Positions 25,335-34,547 of a stretch of DNA of 40,207 nt are shown piece after piece. The number at the start of each line of letters is the position of its first letter. Position 1 is the stretch's first letter. The DNA is from Halothiobacillus sp. (GTDB lineage: Bacteria; Pseudomonadota; Gammaproteobacteria; Halothiobacillales; Halothiobacillaceae): NCBI GenBank assembly GCA_020061705.1, contig JAGUXT010000011.1, positions 1 to 40,207 of the forward strand, in the 5' to 3' direction. A program made the translations under genes and the position numbers. A model generated the notes under the pieces. The model saw nothing but the letters and a program-made list of their open reading frames with translations, was not told where the DNA came from and did not search any database.

Positions 25335-26321
25335 ATGGCGAAATTAGATGATCTAGATGAAATCGTGGGCTTGGATGGTGTTACCGAACAAGAGGTACTG
25401 GGAGCGAATTTTGATCCGGCACAGGATGACGATGCATCAGGCTCAATGCTGGAGGTAGAGTCCGAGGCTGTTTTTGACCGTACCGAACGCGCTGACATTA
25501 CCCGTTTGTATTTGCATGATGTTGAGTGTCACAAACTGCTCAGTCCGGAAGATGAGCAACATTATGCGCGTCTGGCATTGCAAGGTGATTCGGTGGCACG
25601 CGAGCGAATGATCGTGTGCAACCTGCGCCTGGTAGTGAAAATCGCACGACGCTATATGTACCGTGGGCTGGAGCTGGCGGATTTGATTGAGGAAGGCAAT
25701 CTTGGTTTATTGCGTGCTGTGGAAAAATTTGACCCCGAAAGGGGTTTTCGCTTTTCAACGTATGGTACGTGGTGGATTCGTCAAACGATTGAACGCGCCT
25801 TGATGAATCAAGGGCGCACGGTACGTTTGCCGATTCATATTGCCAAGGAATTGAATGCTTACAAGCGCGCAGCACGCAAAATTGCCCAAGACCAGCACCA
25901 TGAGGCAAGCGCCGGCGAGATTGCCGAAGCTTTAGACCGAGAGGTTGGCGATGTGCAGCGGCACATGCGCTACGGCGAACGAATCACATCAATGAGTACG
26001 CCGCTGCATGATGATCCCGATCATTCGTTGTTGGAAATGATCCCCGATGAAAACAACATTGACCCGGCGGACTTATTGCAGGGCGAGCTGCTGCATGGCC
26101 GCGTGGGTGCATGGTTGCAGCAACTTGATGTCAAACAACGTGAAGTCATTGAGCGTCGCTTCGGTTTGCGTGGTTATGAACCGCATACGCTGGAAGCGAT
26201 TGGTGCCTTGTTGGGTGTAACCCGCGAGCGCGTGCGCCAAATTCAGATCGATGCGCTAGGCCGGCTGCGTCTTATGATGCGCGAAGAGGGGCAGACAGTG
26301 GATGTTTTGCTGGAAATTTAA
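25335..26321 (+). CDS. rpoS: RNA polymerase sigma factor RpoS
   Basis: Stationary-phase and general-stress sigma factor. The 328 residues (E. coli 330) have region 1.2 (TRLYLHDVE near 55), region 2 (ARRYMYRGLELADLIEEGNLG near 101 and RFSTYGTWWIRQTIERALM near 140), region 3 (RTVRLPIHI near 162) and the region 4 helix-turn-helix (LEAIGALLGVTRERVRQIQ near 290). GGGGACGG precedes the ATG. As in E. coli, a promoter may lie inside nlpD; none could be called in the 153-bp gap. Confidence 0.96.
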   Translation: MAKLDDLDEIVGLDGVTEQEVLGANFDPAQDDDASGSMLEVESEAVFDRTERADITRLYLHDVECHKLLSPEDEQHYARLALQGDSVARERMIVCNLRLVVKIARRYMYRGLELADLIEEGNLGLLRAVEKFDPERGFRFSTYGTWWIRQTIERALMNQGRTVRLPIHIAKELNAYKRAARKIAQDQHHEASAGEIAEALDREVGDVQRHMRYGERITSMSTPLHDDPDHSLLEMIPDENNIDPADLLQGELLHGRVGAWLQQLDVKQREVIERRFGLRGYEPHTLEAIGALLGVTRERVRQIQIDALGRLRLMMREEGQTVDVLLEI

Positions 26322-26351
26322 CAAGGAATTTTTCGCGAGCAGAAAATGAAA

Positions 26352-26372
26352 AACGGGGTCATAGACCCCGTT
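26352..26372. terminator. Hairpin terminator between convergent rpoS and phoD
   Basis: AACGGGGTC (26352-26360) pairs with GACCCCGTT (26364-26372) across ATA. T-rich sequence follows on both strands (GTATTGTC on plus, TTCATTTTC on minus), so it can serve both genes. Confidence 0.8.
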
Positions 26373-26395
26373 GTATTGTCAAATACTCAAATAAA

Positions 26396-28207
26396 TTACA
26401 CGTTGACGATCCGGCGATTACCCTTGCCCGGAAGCACTTTCAGGCTCTTGTCCTTGATGACGGTGTAGGTCTTGGATTTGACCGTGCTGACCATCGTCCA
26501 TTCGGCTGTGGCGGCCTGCGGGGTTATGTCCAGCACCATGTAGCCGCGCTGGTAGGTATTGGCGTACTTCAGGGTAGGGATAAGCTGTTGCACGCCAGCG
26601 GCGAGTTCCAGCGGATTTTGGCCGGGAATGTATTCCTCCAGACCGGGTGAGGACACGCTGGAGGTGGCGAATTCCACGCCGATGGGGTTGCCGCTGATGT
26701 CGTCAAGGTTGCTGGCCCAGGCGTTGTGCGTGTCGCCGGAGATTACGACCAGGTTCTTGTCCATGGCTTTGACCATACCGTACACGGTTTGACGTGGAGC
26801 TTCGTAGCCGTCCCATGCGTCGAGGTTGTAGGGGATGCTCGGCGCTTGAATGATGGCCTGGCTTTTCGGGTCAGCCACTATCGCGAGTTGTTCCGCCGTC
26901 ATGCCTGCGTTGAGGAAGTCGGTCGGGGTAGGGTTGGTATTTCCTGCTGCGGCCAACTTTTGCGCAATAGTTTGGTAGGTGATGAACGCCGTGGCGATCA
27001 CTCCGTACTGCGTAAAGCTGACGCTGGGATTTTGCGGGGTCGGGGTGAGCAGGGGCGAGGGCAGGTACATTTTGCCCATCAGGATTTGCTGCCCCAGCAC
27101 TTGCCAGGTGGCGGTGGAGGCGGCAAGTTGACCTTGCAGCCATTGGGTTTGTGCCGTACCGAGCAGTTGGCGGTTTGGGTTGGCCATGGCCTGAGCAAAG
27201 GCAGTAGAGTCAAACGCGCCGGTGGTTGGGTTGATGAAGTTGGCATAATCAAGCTGCTTGTCGCGACCAATCAGGCGGGTATCGAGCATGTGCAGGCTGA
27301 ACAGACTGCCGAAATCAAACGAGCGGTAGATGCGCAGCGGGTTGGCGGCATCCGGCATACGAACGGGTAGCCATTCGTAATAAGCCTGTAGGGCGACCGT
27401 GCGGCGGGCGATGAATGCACCCTCTTTGCTGGAGTCGTGGTTGTCGGCACCATCCTTGTAGGCATCGTTGGCGACTTCGTGGTCGTCCCAGACGCAGATA
27501 AAGGGAAGTTTGGCGTGGATGGTTTGCAGGTCGGTATCGCTGCGGTATTGCGCGTAGCGGGTGCGGTAGTCGGTAAGGCTGATTAGCTCGTTTTCCGGTT
27601 TGGATATGCGGTTGAGCTTGGCGGCATCTTCGGAGGCGTAGCCGTCCTTGGGGTATTCGTAGATGTAGTCGCCAAGATGAACTAAGGCGGCAAGATCGGT
27701 GCGCTTGGCAACTTCGGCATACACCTGGAAGTAGCCTGCGGGGTAGTTGGCGCAGGACATGACCGCGAGTTTTACCTGGGCAACGCTGCCGGTAGGCAGG
27801 GTGCGGGTGCGGCCTACACTCGACGTGGTGCTACCGTGTTTGAAACGGTAGAAGTAGCTTGTGCCCGGCTTGAGGCCGGTGGCATCGACTTTGACGGTAT
27901 AATCTTTGCTGGCATCGGTCGAGGTGCTGCCTTTGCTGACGATCGTTGCGAAGGCTTCATCAGTGGCGACTTCCCAGTCGATATTGGGAGTGAAGTCGGC
28001 AGAAGGCGTGGCGCGTGTCCAGATAATCACACGGTCGCTCAAAGGGTCGCCGCTGGCGATTCCGTAGTTGAAGCTAACGGTTGGGGCGGGCAGGATGGTG
28101 GCATCATCGCCACCACAGCCGCTGAGGCTCAATCCGGTTGTGGCGGCAGCGGTGCCTATTGCGACATTTTGCAAAAAGTGACGGCGGGAGTCATTCACGT
28201 TGGACAT
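26396..28207 (-). CDS. phoD: PhoD-type alkaline phosphatase / phosphodiesterase
   Basis: 603-residue exported metallophosphatase. The N-terminus has a twin-arginine signal (SRRHFLQNVA, residues 8-17), followed by SLSGCGG, which could also be a lipidation site. A fibronectin-like N-domain (NYGIASGDPLSDRVIIWTR near 47) leads into the catalytic PhoD domain with HLGDYIYEYP near 178, CVWDDHEVANDAYKD near 237 and SGDTHNAWASNL near 495. PhoD enzymes use calcium/iron and hydrolyse phosphomono- and diesters. No pho box was recognised upstream. It stands alone, convergent to rpoS. Confidence 0.93.
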   Translation of the reverse strand: MSNVNDSRRHFLQNVAIGTAAATTGLSLSGCGGDDATILPAPTVSFNYGIASGDPLSDRVIIWTRATPSADFTPNIDWEVATDEAFATIVSKGSTSTDASKDYTVKVDATGLKPGTSYFYRFKHGSTTSSVGRTRTLPTGSVAQVKLAVMSCANYPAGYFQVYAEVAKRTDLAALVHLGDYIYEYPKDGYASEDAAKLNRISKPENELISLTDYRTRYAQYRSDTDLQTIHAKLPFICVWDDHEVANDAYKDGADNHDSSKEGAFIARRTVALQAYYEWLPVRMPDAANPLRIYRSFDFGSLFSLHMLDTRLIGRDKQLDYANFINPTTGAFDSTAFAQAMANPNRQLLGTAQTQWLQGQLAASTATWQVLGQQILMGKMYLPSPLLTPTPQNPSVSFTQYGVIATAFITYQTIAQKLAAAGNTNPTPTDFLNAGMTAEQLAIVADPKSQAIIQAPSIPYNLDAWDGYEAPRQTVYGMVKAMDKNLVVISGDTHNAWASNLDDISGNPIGVEFATSSVSSPGLEEYIPGQNPLELAAGVQQLIPTLKYANTYQRGYMVLDITPQAATAEWTMVSTVKSKTYTVIKDKSLKVLPGKGNRRIVNV

Positions 28208-28300
28208 GCGGCTTACTCTGGGTTAAGGAAAAACCCGATAAGAATAGGTAGCAAGTCTTTCGGCTTGGTGACAATGCGGATGCGAGATTGTGAAAAGGTT

Positions 28301-28462
28301 CATGCCAGGCTGCTGAAATATTCATTTCAGCAGCCTGGCATGGCGGGACATGAATGTCCCGCACGCAAATCAATCACGCAAGTGGTTACTTTGCGGCTAC
28401 CCAATCCGGGCGTGTACCGGATTGGGTAGGGCTGAAAAAACTCATGGATGAGTTTTTTCAGC
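28301..28462. repeat. Array of four perfect hairpins
   Basis: In order: CATGCCAGGCTGCTGAAAT and its complement (28301-28319/28324-28342); GCGGGACAT-GA-ATGTCCCGC (28343-28362); TACCCAATCCGG/CCGGATTGGGTA (28398-28409/28417-28428); GCTGAAAAAACTCAT-GG-ATGAGTTTTTTCAGC as 15-bp arms (28431-28445/28448-28462). Together they fill the second half of the 260-bp gap upstream of phoD. The last may act as a terminator for the DUF2242 gene (minus strand), which ends 6 bp away. The second and fourth share the CATGAATG/CATGGATG core of the 17-kb repeats. Confidence 0.85.
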
Positions 28463-28467
28463 TTCTG

Positions 28468-29040
28468 TTAGGGGGCGGCTGGATTCGGGTCCTTTTTTGG
28501 TCGGGTATCGCTCAGGCTGCTTTCAAGCGCACTGAAAAAGGCGGCGTAAAACTCACGTTCGCTGATGGTTTCTTCAGTGGTTTTGACCATCGAATCCGCG
28601 CTCTGACCGATGGGCAGGGAGAGCGAACCGAAAACGCTGACACCAACGCTGGCTGAAGTGGATGATTTTTTCATTTCATAAATCGTGCGCAGGCCATTGG
28701 CATACACGCTACTTCCACCGTCGGGGTTGACAAGGCAGGTGACGGTCATATCTACCACAGCGGTGTGCTCGCTGTCGATGCGGTAGGATTTTCGTCCCTT
28801 GAGTTTGTCGTTGACGATGGGTTCGGTAAGGTAGCCATCGCCAAGCAGTGCACGATTGGCAGCTGCGCAGGCACTGGACGCATCCTCGGCGAATTGCCTT
28901 TGATATGGACTAACAGGCTTGCTCGTCGTTGCGCCCTTGTTCACGGATTGCGGCATGGCGCACGCTGTGAGCAAGAGTGCAGCGATGGGTGGGAGAGCAC
29001 AAAAACAAAGTACGCGGCGATAAAACATCAAACCACTCAT
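28468..29040 (-). CDS. DUF2242-like lipoprotein
   Basis: 190-residue lipoprotein: hydrophobic signal, lipobox LLTAC with Cys27, then a periplasmic domain. The segments SSACAAANRALLGDGYL near 55, VYANGLRTIYEMKKSSTSASVGV near 110 and FGSLSLPIGQSADSMVKTTEETI near 137 match my memory of the DUF2242 pattern. No function is known. ATG 29040 is next to the ettA stop (TGAGATG), so it is probably translated from the same mRNA; ATG 29028 is an alternative. It ends just before the hairpin array. Confidence 0.8.
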   Translation of the reverse strand: MSGLMFYRRVLCFCALPPIAALLLTACAMPQSVNKGATTSKPVSPYQRQFAEDASSACAAANRALLGDGYLTEPIVNDKLKGRKSYRIDSEHTAVVDMTVTCLVNPDGGSSVYANGLRTIYEMKKSSTSASVGVSVFGSLSLPIGQSADSMVKTTEETISEREFYAAFFSALESSLSDTRPKKDPNPAAP

Positions 29041-29041
29041 C

Positions 29042-30706
29042 TCATTCCAAACGTTTGTATTTTAAACGCTTGGGTTGGTCGGCATCGGTGCCGAGGCGTT
29101 TATGGCGGTCGGCTTCGTAGTCTTGGAAGTTGCCTTGGAAAAATACCACGCTACCGTCATCCTCGAAGGCGAGGATGTGGGTAGCGATACGGTCGAGGAA
29201 CCAGCGGTCGTGCGAGATCACCAGCACGTCGCCGGGGAAATCGAGAATCGCCTGCTCCAGCGCACGCAGGGTTTCGACATCCAGATCGTTGGTTGGTTCA
29301 TCGAGCAGTAGCACATTGCCGCCCGATTTGAGCAGCTTGGCGAGGTGTACGCGGTTGCGTTCGCCTCCGGAGAGGTCCTTGATGAACTTCTGCTGCGATT
29401 CGCCCTTGAAGTTGAAGCGGCCAAGATAGGCGCGTGAGGGCATCTGGAAGTTGCCGACCTGAATAATGTCCAGCCCGTCGGAGACTTCCTGCCACACGGT
29501 GTTCTTATCGTTCAGTGCGTCACGACTTTGATCGACGCAGGCCAGTTGCACGGTTTCGCCGAGGGTGATGCTGCCGGAATCCGGCTTTTCATCACCCGTT
29601 ATCATGCGGAACAGGGTGGATTTACCCACGCCGTTCGGGCCGATAATGCCGACAACCGCGCCTTTTGGCACGCTGAACGACATGCCTTGATACAAAACGC
29701 GGTCTCCGAAGCCTTTGGACAGGTTTTCGACTTCGATCACCTTGTCACCCAGGCGCGGGCCAGGCGGTATGTACAGCTCGTTGGTTTCGGAGCGCTTCTG
29801 GAATTCGACCGACTGCATTTCTTCAAAGCGCGCCAAACGTGCCTTGGATTTGGTTTGGCGAGCTTTGGCACCCTGGCGAACCCACTCCAGTTCCTGCGCC
29901 ATGGCTTTGTGGCGGGCGGACTCGGTTTTTTCTTCCTGTGCCAGACGTTTTTCCTTGGCTTCCAGCCATTGCGAGTAGTTGCCTTCAAATGGAATGCCCT
30001 GACCTCGGTCAAGTTCCAGAATCCAGCCCGCCACGTTGTCGAGGAAGTAACGGTCATGCGTCACCGCGACCACGGTTCCAGCGAAATCTTGCAGGAAGCG
30101 CTCCAGCCAAGCCACAGATTCAGCATCCAGATGGTTGGTCGGCTCGTCAAGGATGAGCATATCGGGGTTGGAGAGCAGTAGGCGGCACAGCGCTACACGG
30201 CGCTTTTCACCACCGGAAAGATGGTTCACGTCGGCATCCCACGGTGGCAGGCGCAGTGCATCGGCGGCGATTTCCAGCTTGCGGTCGATATCCCAGCCAC
30301 CTGCTGCGTCAATTTTGTCCTGCAATTCGGCCTGCTCGGCCAGCAGCGTGTCGAAGTCGGCATCCGGATCGGCGAAGGCATCGCTGATTTCGTTGAAGCG
30401 CTCAAGCAGGCCGGCAATTTCACCCACTCCTTCCATGACATTGCCGCGCACATCCTTGTCAGGATTAAGTTGGGGCTCTTGCGGCAGATAGCCGATTTTG
30501 ATGCCGGGCTGCGGGCGTGCTTCGCCAACGATATCCGTATCCACTCCCGCCATAATGCGCAGGAGTGTTGATTTACCCGAACCGTTGTAACCAAGCACAC
30601 CGATTTTCGCGCCGGGGAAAAAGTTGAGATAAATATCCTTGAGGATGAATTTTTTCGGCGGGACAATTTTGCCCACGCCATTCATGGTGAAAATATATTG
30701 AGCCAT
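29042..30706 (-). CDS. ettA: Energy-dependent translational throttle protein EttA (ABC-F)
   Basis: Cytosolic ABC-F ATPase that binds the ribosomal E site and gates the first elongation steps according to energy charge. The 554 residues (E. coli 555) contain two ABC domains: Walker A GYNGSGKST near 39 and GPNGVGKST near 354; signatures LSGGEKRR near 162 and LSGGERNR near 440; and the linker between them (WVRQGAKARQTKSKARL near 280). The N-terminus MAQYIFTMNGVGKIVPPKK is typical of EttA. It follows the cyclic-nucleotide-binding gene by 5 bp and precedes the DUF2242 gene, suggesting a three-gene operon. Confidence 0.95.
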   Translation of the reverse strand: MAQYIFTMNGVGKIVPPKKFILKDIYLNFFPGAKIGVLGYNGSGKSTLLRIMAGVDTDIVGEARPQPGIKIGYLPQEPQLNPDKDVRGNVMEGVGEIAGLLERFNEISDAFADPDADFDTLLAEQAELQDKIDAAGGWDIDRKLEIAADALRLPPWDADVNHLSGGEKRRVALCRLLLSNPDMLILDEPTNHLDAESVAWLERFLQDFAGTVVAVTHDRYFLDNVAGWILELDRGQGIPFEGNYSQWLEAKEKRLAQEEKTESARHKAMAQELEWVRQGAKARQTKSKARLARFEEMQSVEFQKRSETNELYIPPGPRLGDKVIEVENLSKGFGDRVLYQGMSFSVPKGAVVGIIGPNGVGKSTLFRMITGDEKPDSGSITLGETVQLACVDQSRDALNDKNTVWQEVSDGLDIIQVGNFQMPSRAYLGRFNFKGESQQKFIKDLSGGERNRVHLAKLLKSGGNVLLLDEPTNDLDVETLRALEQAILDFPGDVLVISHDRWFLDRIATHILAFEDDGSVVFFQGNFQDYEADRHKRLGTDADQPKRLKYKRLE

Positions 30707-30711
30707 GGGGA

Positions 30712-31206
30712 TTACTTCTTGCCGCTGCCGAATACATAAAGATTGAGATTGGACACGTCTTCGCTGGCGCGACGGAACAAGTGGTCGAGGCTGATGATGG
30801 CATATTCGAGCAGGTTCACCGCAATGTAGGGGTGTTCGATACGCAGCCGTTTGTACATCGGACGGGTGAGCTTGAGCAGGCGGTCACGCGGGGTGGCGGC
30901 CTTGAGGCGCACTTGGCGCGGGTTGCGGTCGAAAAAGCTCATTTCGCCCATCAATTCGCCTTCGTGAATGCGACCGACTTCGACTTCGCTGGCGGTGCTA
31001 CCGGTGACCAGGGCGACCTCGCCTTCGACGACGAAGTAGAGCGCCTCGCCAACCTCGCCAATGTCGGCAATGGTCTCGCCCTCCTTGAATTCGACCAGTT
31101 CGCAGTATTCGAGAAAGGTGGCGTATTCACTGGTTTTCATGGTCTCGCTGCACCATTGGGTGCGCAGTTGTTCAACCAGTCCGGGGTGTTCTGAAATGGA
31201 AATCAT
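30712..31206 (-). CDS. Cyclic-nucleotide-binding domain protein
   Basis: 164 residues with a single CAP-ED-type domain (about 15-125): FKEGETIADIGEVGEALYFV near 40, then the phosphate-binding-cassette region GELMGEMSFFDRNPRQVRL near 84. No DNA-binding helix-turn-helix is seen in the helical C-terminus, so it is probably not a Crp-type regulator but a stand-alone sensor or adaptor. GGAG lies 7 bp before the ATG. First gene of the probable operon with ettA and the DUF2242 lipoprotein. Whether it truly binds cAMP or c-di-GMP is unknown. Confidence 0.85.
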   Translation of the reverse strand: MISISEHPGLVEQLRTQWCSETMKTSEYATFLEYCELVEFKEGETIADIGEVGEALYFVVEGEVALVTGSTASEVEVGRIHEGELMGEMSFFDRNPRQVRLKAATPRDRLLKLTRPMYKRLRIEHPYIAVNLLEYAIISLDHLFRRASEDVSNLNLYVFGSGKK

Positions 31207-31298
31207 GGTGGGCTCCTTAAAACGATGCGCTCAATGTGGGGCAGTTTACAGGATGAACAAGGGCGGGGTAGCCGGGGCGGGGCCCAGTGTTGCAGCAA

Positions 31299-33413
31299 CT
31301 ACACACGTCGCACTTCATCAAGACCACTCAGTGCGGCAAGTTTGTCGATCAAGGGTTGCAAGTTGTCCAGGCTAGGCAGCTCAAGTTTCAGACGCATGTG
31401 CACTTGTTCAGTGCGTCTGTCGCGGGTGCTGTCAATCGCATTAACACGAGCTTTGAACATTGACAGAACATGACTGATGTCACTCAAAAACTCGGCGCGA
31501 TCTTCGCCCAAAATCAACAGTTCGGCACGTACCGCCATGCCTTGAAGATAGGGCCACTCCACGTCAATGAGGCGCTCGGGTTGCGTGCGGCGCAGGTTGG
31601 CGAGGTTGTGGCAATCACGACGATGCAGGCGCAAACCCTGGCCACGGGTAATAAATCCAACAATCGCATCCCCCGGCATGGGGTTGCAACAGCGCGCAGG
31701 TTCGGCTTGTAAGCCCTCCAGACTCAGACTGCGCGGGATGGAAGCGGCAGCTAAACGGCGTGGCAAGGATTGTGTGTCGCTGGGTGTGTTCCCTTGCTCT
31801 TGGGTGAGGGCGAGGGTGGCTCGGGCAGCATCCAAAAACGTGGCGTGTGATAACTGCCCTTCGCCAAGCGCTTCCCACACGGCAGCTTCGCTTTTGAGTT
31901 TGAGTTTTTGCAGCAACAACTCGCGTTGCTCACGAGAAAGTCCCAGGCGGCGAACCGTTTTGTCCCAATGTGCATGACCTTCCTCGCGCGCGCTGTCGCG
32001 CTCACGTTGTTTGAACCACGCGCGAACCTTGGCGCGCGCGCCTTTTGAAACCAGGTAGCCACTTTTCGCATCGGCCCACTCACGGTTGGGCGTGCCTTGG
32101 GGAGCGCGCATGAGTTCAACGCGGTCGGTGTTTTTCAGCGGCGTGTTCAGGGGTACAAGCCGACCATTGACCTTGGCGCCCTTGCATTGATGCCCAAGTT
32201 CGGTGTGCAGGCTGTAAGCCAAGTCCAGCGGCGTTGCGCCTTGCGGCAGTTCGATGACATGCCCTTTCGGGGTAAACACATAAATGCTGCGTACATTCAA
32301 CGCCCCGCCTTCACCTTCTTCCAGAGCGAGGCGGAGGCGTTCCAGATCGTCCTCAAAGCTATCACCACGCGCCTGACTGCCAGCCTTGTAACGCCAGTGG
32401 GCGGCGACACCAAGCTCGGCCTGATCGTGCATGGCGGCAGTGCGAATCTGTACTTCCAGCGTTTTGCCTTCGAACGCATGCACGGCGGTGTGCAGCGATT
32501 GATAGCCATTGGGCTTGGGGTGAGCAATGTAGTCGTCGTATTCGCTGTGTATTGGTTGCCACAGGTTATGCACTACGCTCAGTGCAGCATAGCAATCGCT
32601 GATATTGTCAACCTGCACTCGCAGGGCGCGCACGTCAAAAAGTTGTGCAAAATCCAGCTTTTTACGGCGCATTTTTTCAAAGATGCTGTAGAGATGCTTG
32701 GGGCGGCCATACACTTTCGCGGCAATCCCTTCAGAACGCAGGGCGCGATCAAGCTGGTCGCGCACCGTGCGCATATACTCTTCACGCTCAACACGCTTTT
32801 CATCCAGCAGGCTGGCAATGCGTTTATAGGTCTCCGGTTCCACGTGGCGAAATGCGAGGTCTTCAAGCTCCCATTTGAGTTGACCCAAGCCAAGGCGGTG
32901 TGCAATGGGCGCGAAAATATCCAGGGTTTCGCGAGCAACAATTTGACGCAAGTTGGGATTGTCCACCAGGGGTAGGGCACGCAAGCGCTCCAAGCGGTAA
33001 GCCAGTTTGATCAAAATCACGCGCACATCGCTCACCATGGCGAGCAACAAACGGCGCATGTTTTCGGCCTGTTGCGGATTCTCAAATGCCGCTTGCGATT
33101 CGCTAAAGGTATTCAGCCGGTGCAGTTCGGCGACCATGTGAGCGACGAGTGAGCCGTAATGTGCTGCAAGCTCGCCTTCGTTGAAACTTGCACGCAGGCG
33201 CGGGTCGCCCAGCGTGGCGGCCAACAGCGTGTCCGGGTCGGCTTTCATCTCACACAATACAAGCGCTGCCCGTGCACCACGCGGACGGGTCGGGTCTCCA
33301 TCCCAAACCGCGCTGGCTTGGGCACAGGCTTCGCGCAGCAAGGAATTATCTCCCGTTTGGGCGAGTAAATCGGCACAGAGGGCGTCTGGGTGCTGGTCGA
33401 GTGGATGCTGCAT
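31299..33413 (-). CDS. relA: GTP pyrophosphokinase RelA
   Basis: Ribosome-associated synthetase of (p)ppGpp, activated by uncharged tRNA. The 704-residue protein has an N-terminal hydrolase-like domain lacking the HD motif (CEMKADPDTLLAATLGDP near 54), so it should be inactive as a hydrolase. The synthetase domain follows (KVYGRPKHLYSIFEKMRRK near 238, EYDDYIAHPKPNGYQSLHT near 295); the acidic EYDD is RelA-type. A TGS domain (VFTPKGHVIELPQG near 378), a cysteine-rich zinc-finger-like region (PARCCNPMPGDAIVGF near 587) and a C-terminal ACT domain complete it. It is divergent from truD with a 53-bp gap. Confidence 0.94.
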   Translation of the reverse strand: MQHPLDQHPDALCADLLAQTGDNSLLREACAQASAVWDGDPTRPRGARAALVLCEMKADPDTLLAATLGDPRLRASFNEGELAAHYGSLVAHMVAELHRLNTFSESQAAFENPQQAENMRRLLLAMVSDVRVILIKLAYRLERLRALPLVDNPNLRQIVARETLDIFAPIAHRLGLGQLKWELEDLAFRHVEPETYKRIASLLDEKRVEREEYMRTVRDQLDRALRSEGIAAKVYGRPKHLYSIFEKMRRKKLDFAQLFDVRALRVQVDNISDCYAALSVVHNLWQPIHSEYDDYIAHPKPNGYQSLHTAVHAFEGKTLEVQIRTAAMHDQAELGVAAHWRYKAGSQARGDSFEDDLERLRLALEEGEGGALNVRSIYVFTPKGHVIELPQGATPLDLAYSLHTELGHQCKGAKVNGRLVPLNTPLKNTDRVELMRAPQGTPNREWADAKSGYLVSKGARAKVRAWFKQRERDSAREEGHAHWDKTVRRLGLSREQRELLLQKLKLKSEAAVWEALGEGQLSHATFLDAARATLALTQEQGNTPSDTQSLPRRLAAASIPRSLSLEGLQAEPARCCNPMPGDAIVGFITRGQGLRLHRRDCHNLANLRRTQPERLIDVEWPYLQGMAVRAELLILGEDRAEFLSDISHVLSMFKARVNAIDSTRDRRTEQVHMRLKLELPSLDNLQPLIDKLAALSGLDEVRRV

Positions 33414-33466
33414 GGCTTAAGCATGTCACAATGCCGACTTCTTGAGTACCCGGCGATGAAAACCCC

Positions 33467-34483
33467 ATGAACCTGCCCTATGCACTTGGCGCGCCTGCTG
33501 TTCGGGGCGTGCTGCGCAGTCAACCCGAAGACTTTTTTGTCGATGAAATGCTCGGTTTTGCACCGGATGGGCGCGGTGAGCATGTATGGCTTGCCGTGCG
33601 TAAACGTGAAGAAAATACTGCGTGGGTGGCCAAGCAATTGTCGCGTTTGGCGGGTTGCAGCGAGCGCGATGTCGGCTATTCGGGCTTGAAAGATCGCCAT
33701 GCGGTCACGACCCAATGGTTCAGCCTGCCCATGCCACGCCGTGCGGTGGACTGGGTTGAGCTTGGGCGTAAAACAGCGGCAGAAATCCTCGTTATGACGC
33801 GTCACGGGCGCAAGTTGCGGCGGGGGACGCATCGCGGCAATCGGTTTTTACTCACCGTGCGCGGGCTGGAAGGCGATTTGAGCGGATTGAATGCGCGCCT
33901 TGAGCATATTGCACGGTTTGGAGCCCCCAATTGGTTTGCCGAACAGCGTTTTGGTCATGATGGCGGTAACCTTGATGCAGTGCGTGCATGGTTCGCAGGC
34001 GGCAAGGCACCGCAGCGCGGGCAACAGGGCATGTTGTTGTCCACGGCACGCAGCGAGTTGTTTAACGCCATTCTTGCGCGGCGGATTGAGGATGGAACCT
34101 GGCTCAATCCACTGCACGGTGAAGCTCTGATGCTTGATGGTCGGCACAGTTTTTTTATCGCAGAAGAGGGGGATGACGCATTGGCCGAGCGATTGGCGAG
34201 CGGCGATGTACATACCAGCGGCGCGCTTTGGGGCAAGGAGGGAACCCAAGCGCAAGGCGATTGCGCTGAATTGGAGCAGGCCGTGATTGCTGCACATGCC
34301 CTGTTGGCCGAGGGTTTGGTGCGCGAGGGTTTGGAAGCCGCGCGCCGCCCCTTGCGCGTGATTCCACGAGAAATGCAGTGGCGCTTGGATGCAGTGAATC
34401 GCGTATTGAGGTTAAGCTTTGTGCTGCCTGCGGGAAGTTATGCCACGGCGGTGATGCGGGAAATTGTATCTGTTGCAGAATGA
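33467..34483 (+). CDS. truD: tRNA pseudouridine(13) synthase TruD
   Basis: Makes pseudouridine at position 13 of tRNA-Glu. The 338 residues (E. coli 349) have the catalytic Asp76 in DVGYSGLKDRHAVTTQWFS. EDFFVDE near 21, RGTHRGNRFLLTVRG near 123 and PNWFAEQRFGHDGGNL near 150 are further family motifs. A strong bidirectional terminator directly follows. In E. coli truD lies next to surE; here it is about 10 kb away from it in the same window. Confidence 0.95.
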   Translation: MNLPYALGAPAVRGVLRSQPEDFFVDEMLGFAPDGRGEHVWLAVRKREENTAWVAKQLSRLAGCSERDVGYSGLKDRHAVTTQWFSLPMPRRAVDWVELGRKTAAEILVMTRHGRKLRRGTHRGNRFLLTVRGLEGDLSGLNARLEHIARFGAPNWFAEQRFGHDGGNLDAVRAWFAGGKAPQRGQQGMLLSTARSELFNAILARRIEDGTWLNPLHGEALMLDGRHSFFIAEEGDDALAERLASGDVHTSGALWGKEGTQAQGDCAELEQAVIAAHALLAEGLVREGLEAARRPLRVIPREMQWRLDAVNRVLRLSFVLPAGSYATAVMREIVSVAE

Positions 34484-34484
34484 A

Positions 34485-34509
34485 AAAGCCCCCAACAGGT
34501 GGGGGCTTT
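34485..34509. terminator. Bidirectional terminator between truD and sqr
   Basis: AAAGCCCCCA (34485-34494) pairs with TGGGGGCTTT (34500-34509) across ACAGG. The A and T ends allow termination on both strands. It overlaps the end of truD by almost nothing and lies 38 bp from the sqr stop. Confidence 0.85.
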
Positions 34510-34547
34510 GAGAGAGTGCAAGGAGAGAGAGCGATTGCCGTTGTCTT

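Noticed and set aside
32097-32975. 292-residue plus-strand open frame
   Set aside because: Antisense to relA synthetase and TGS domains.
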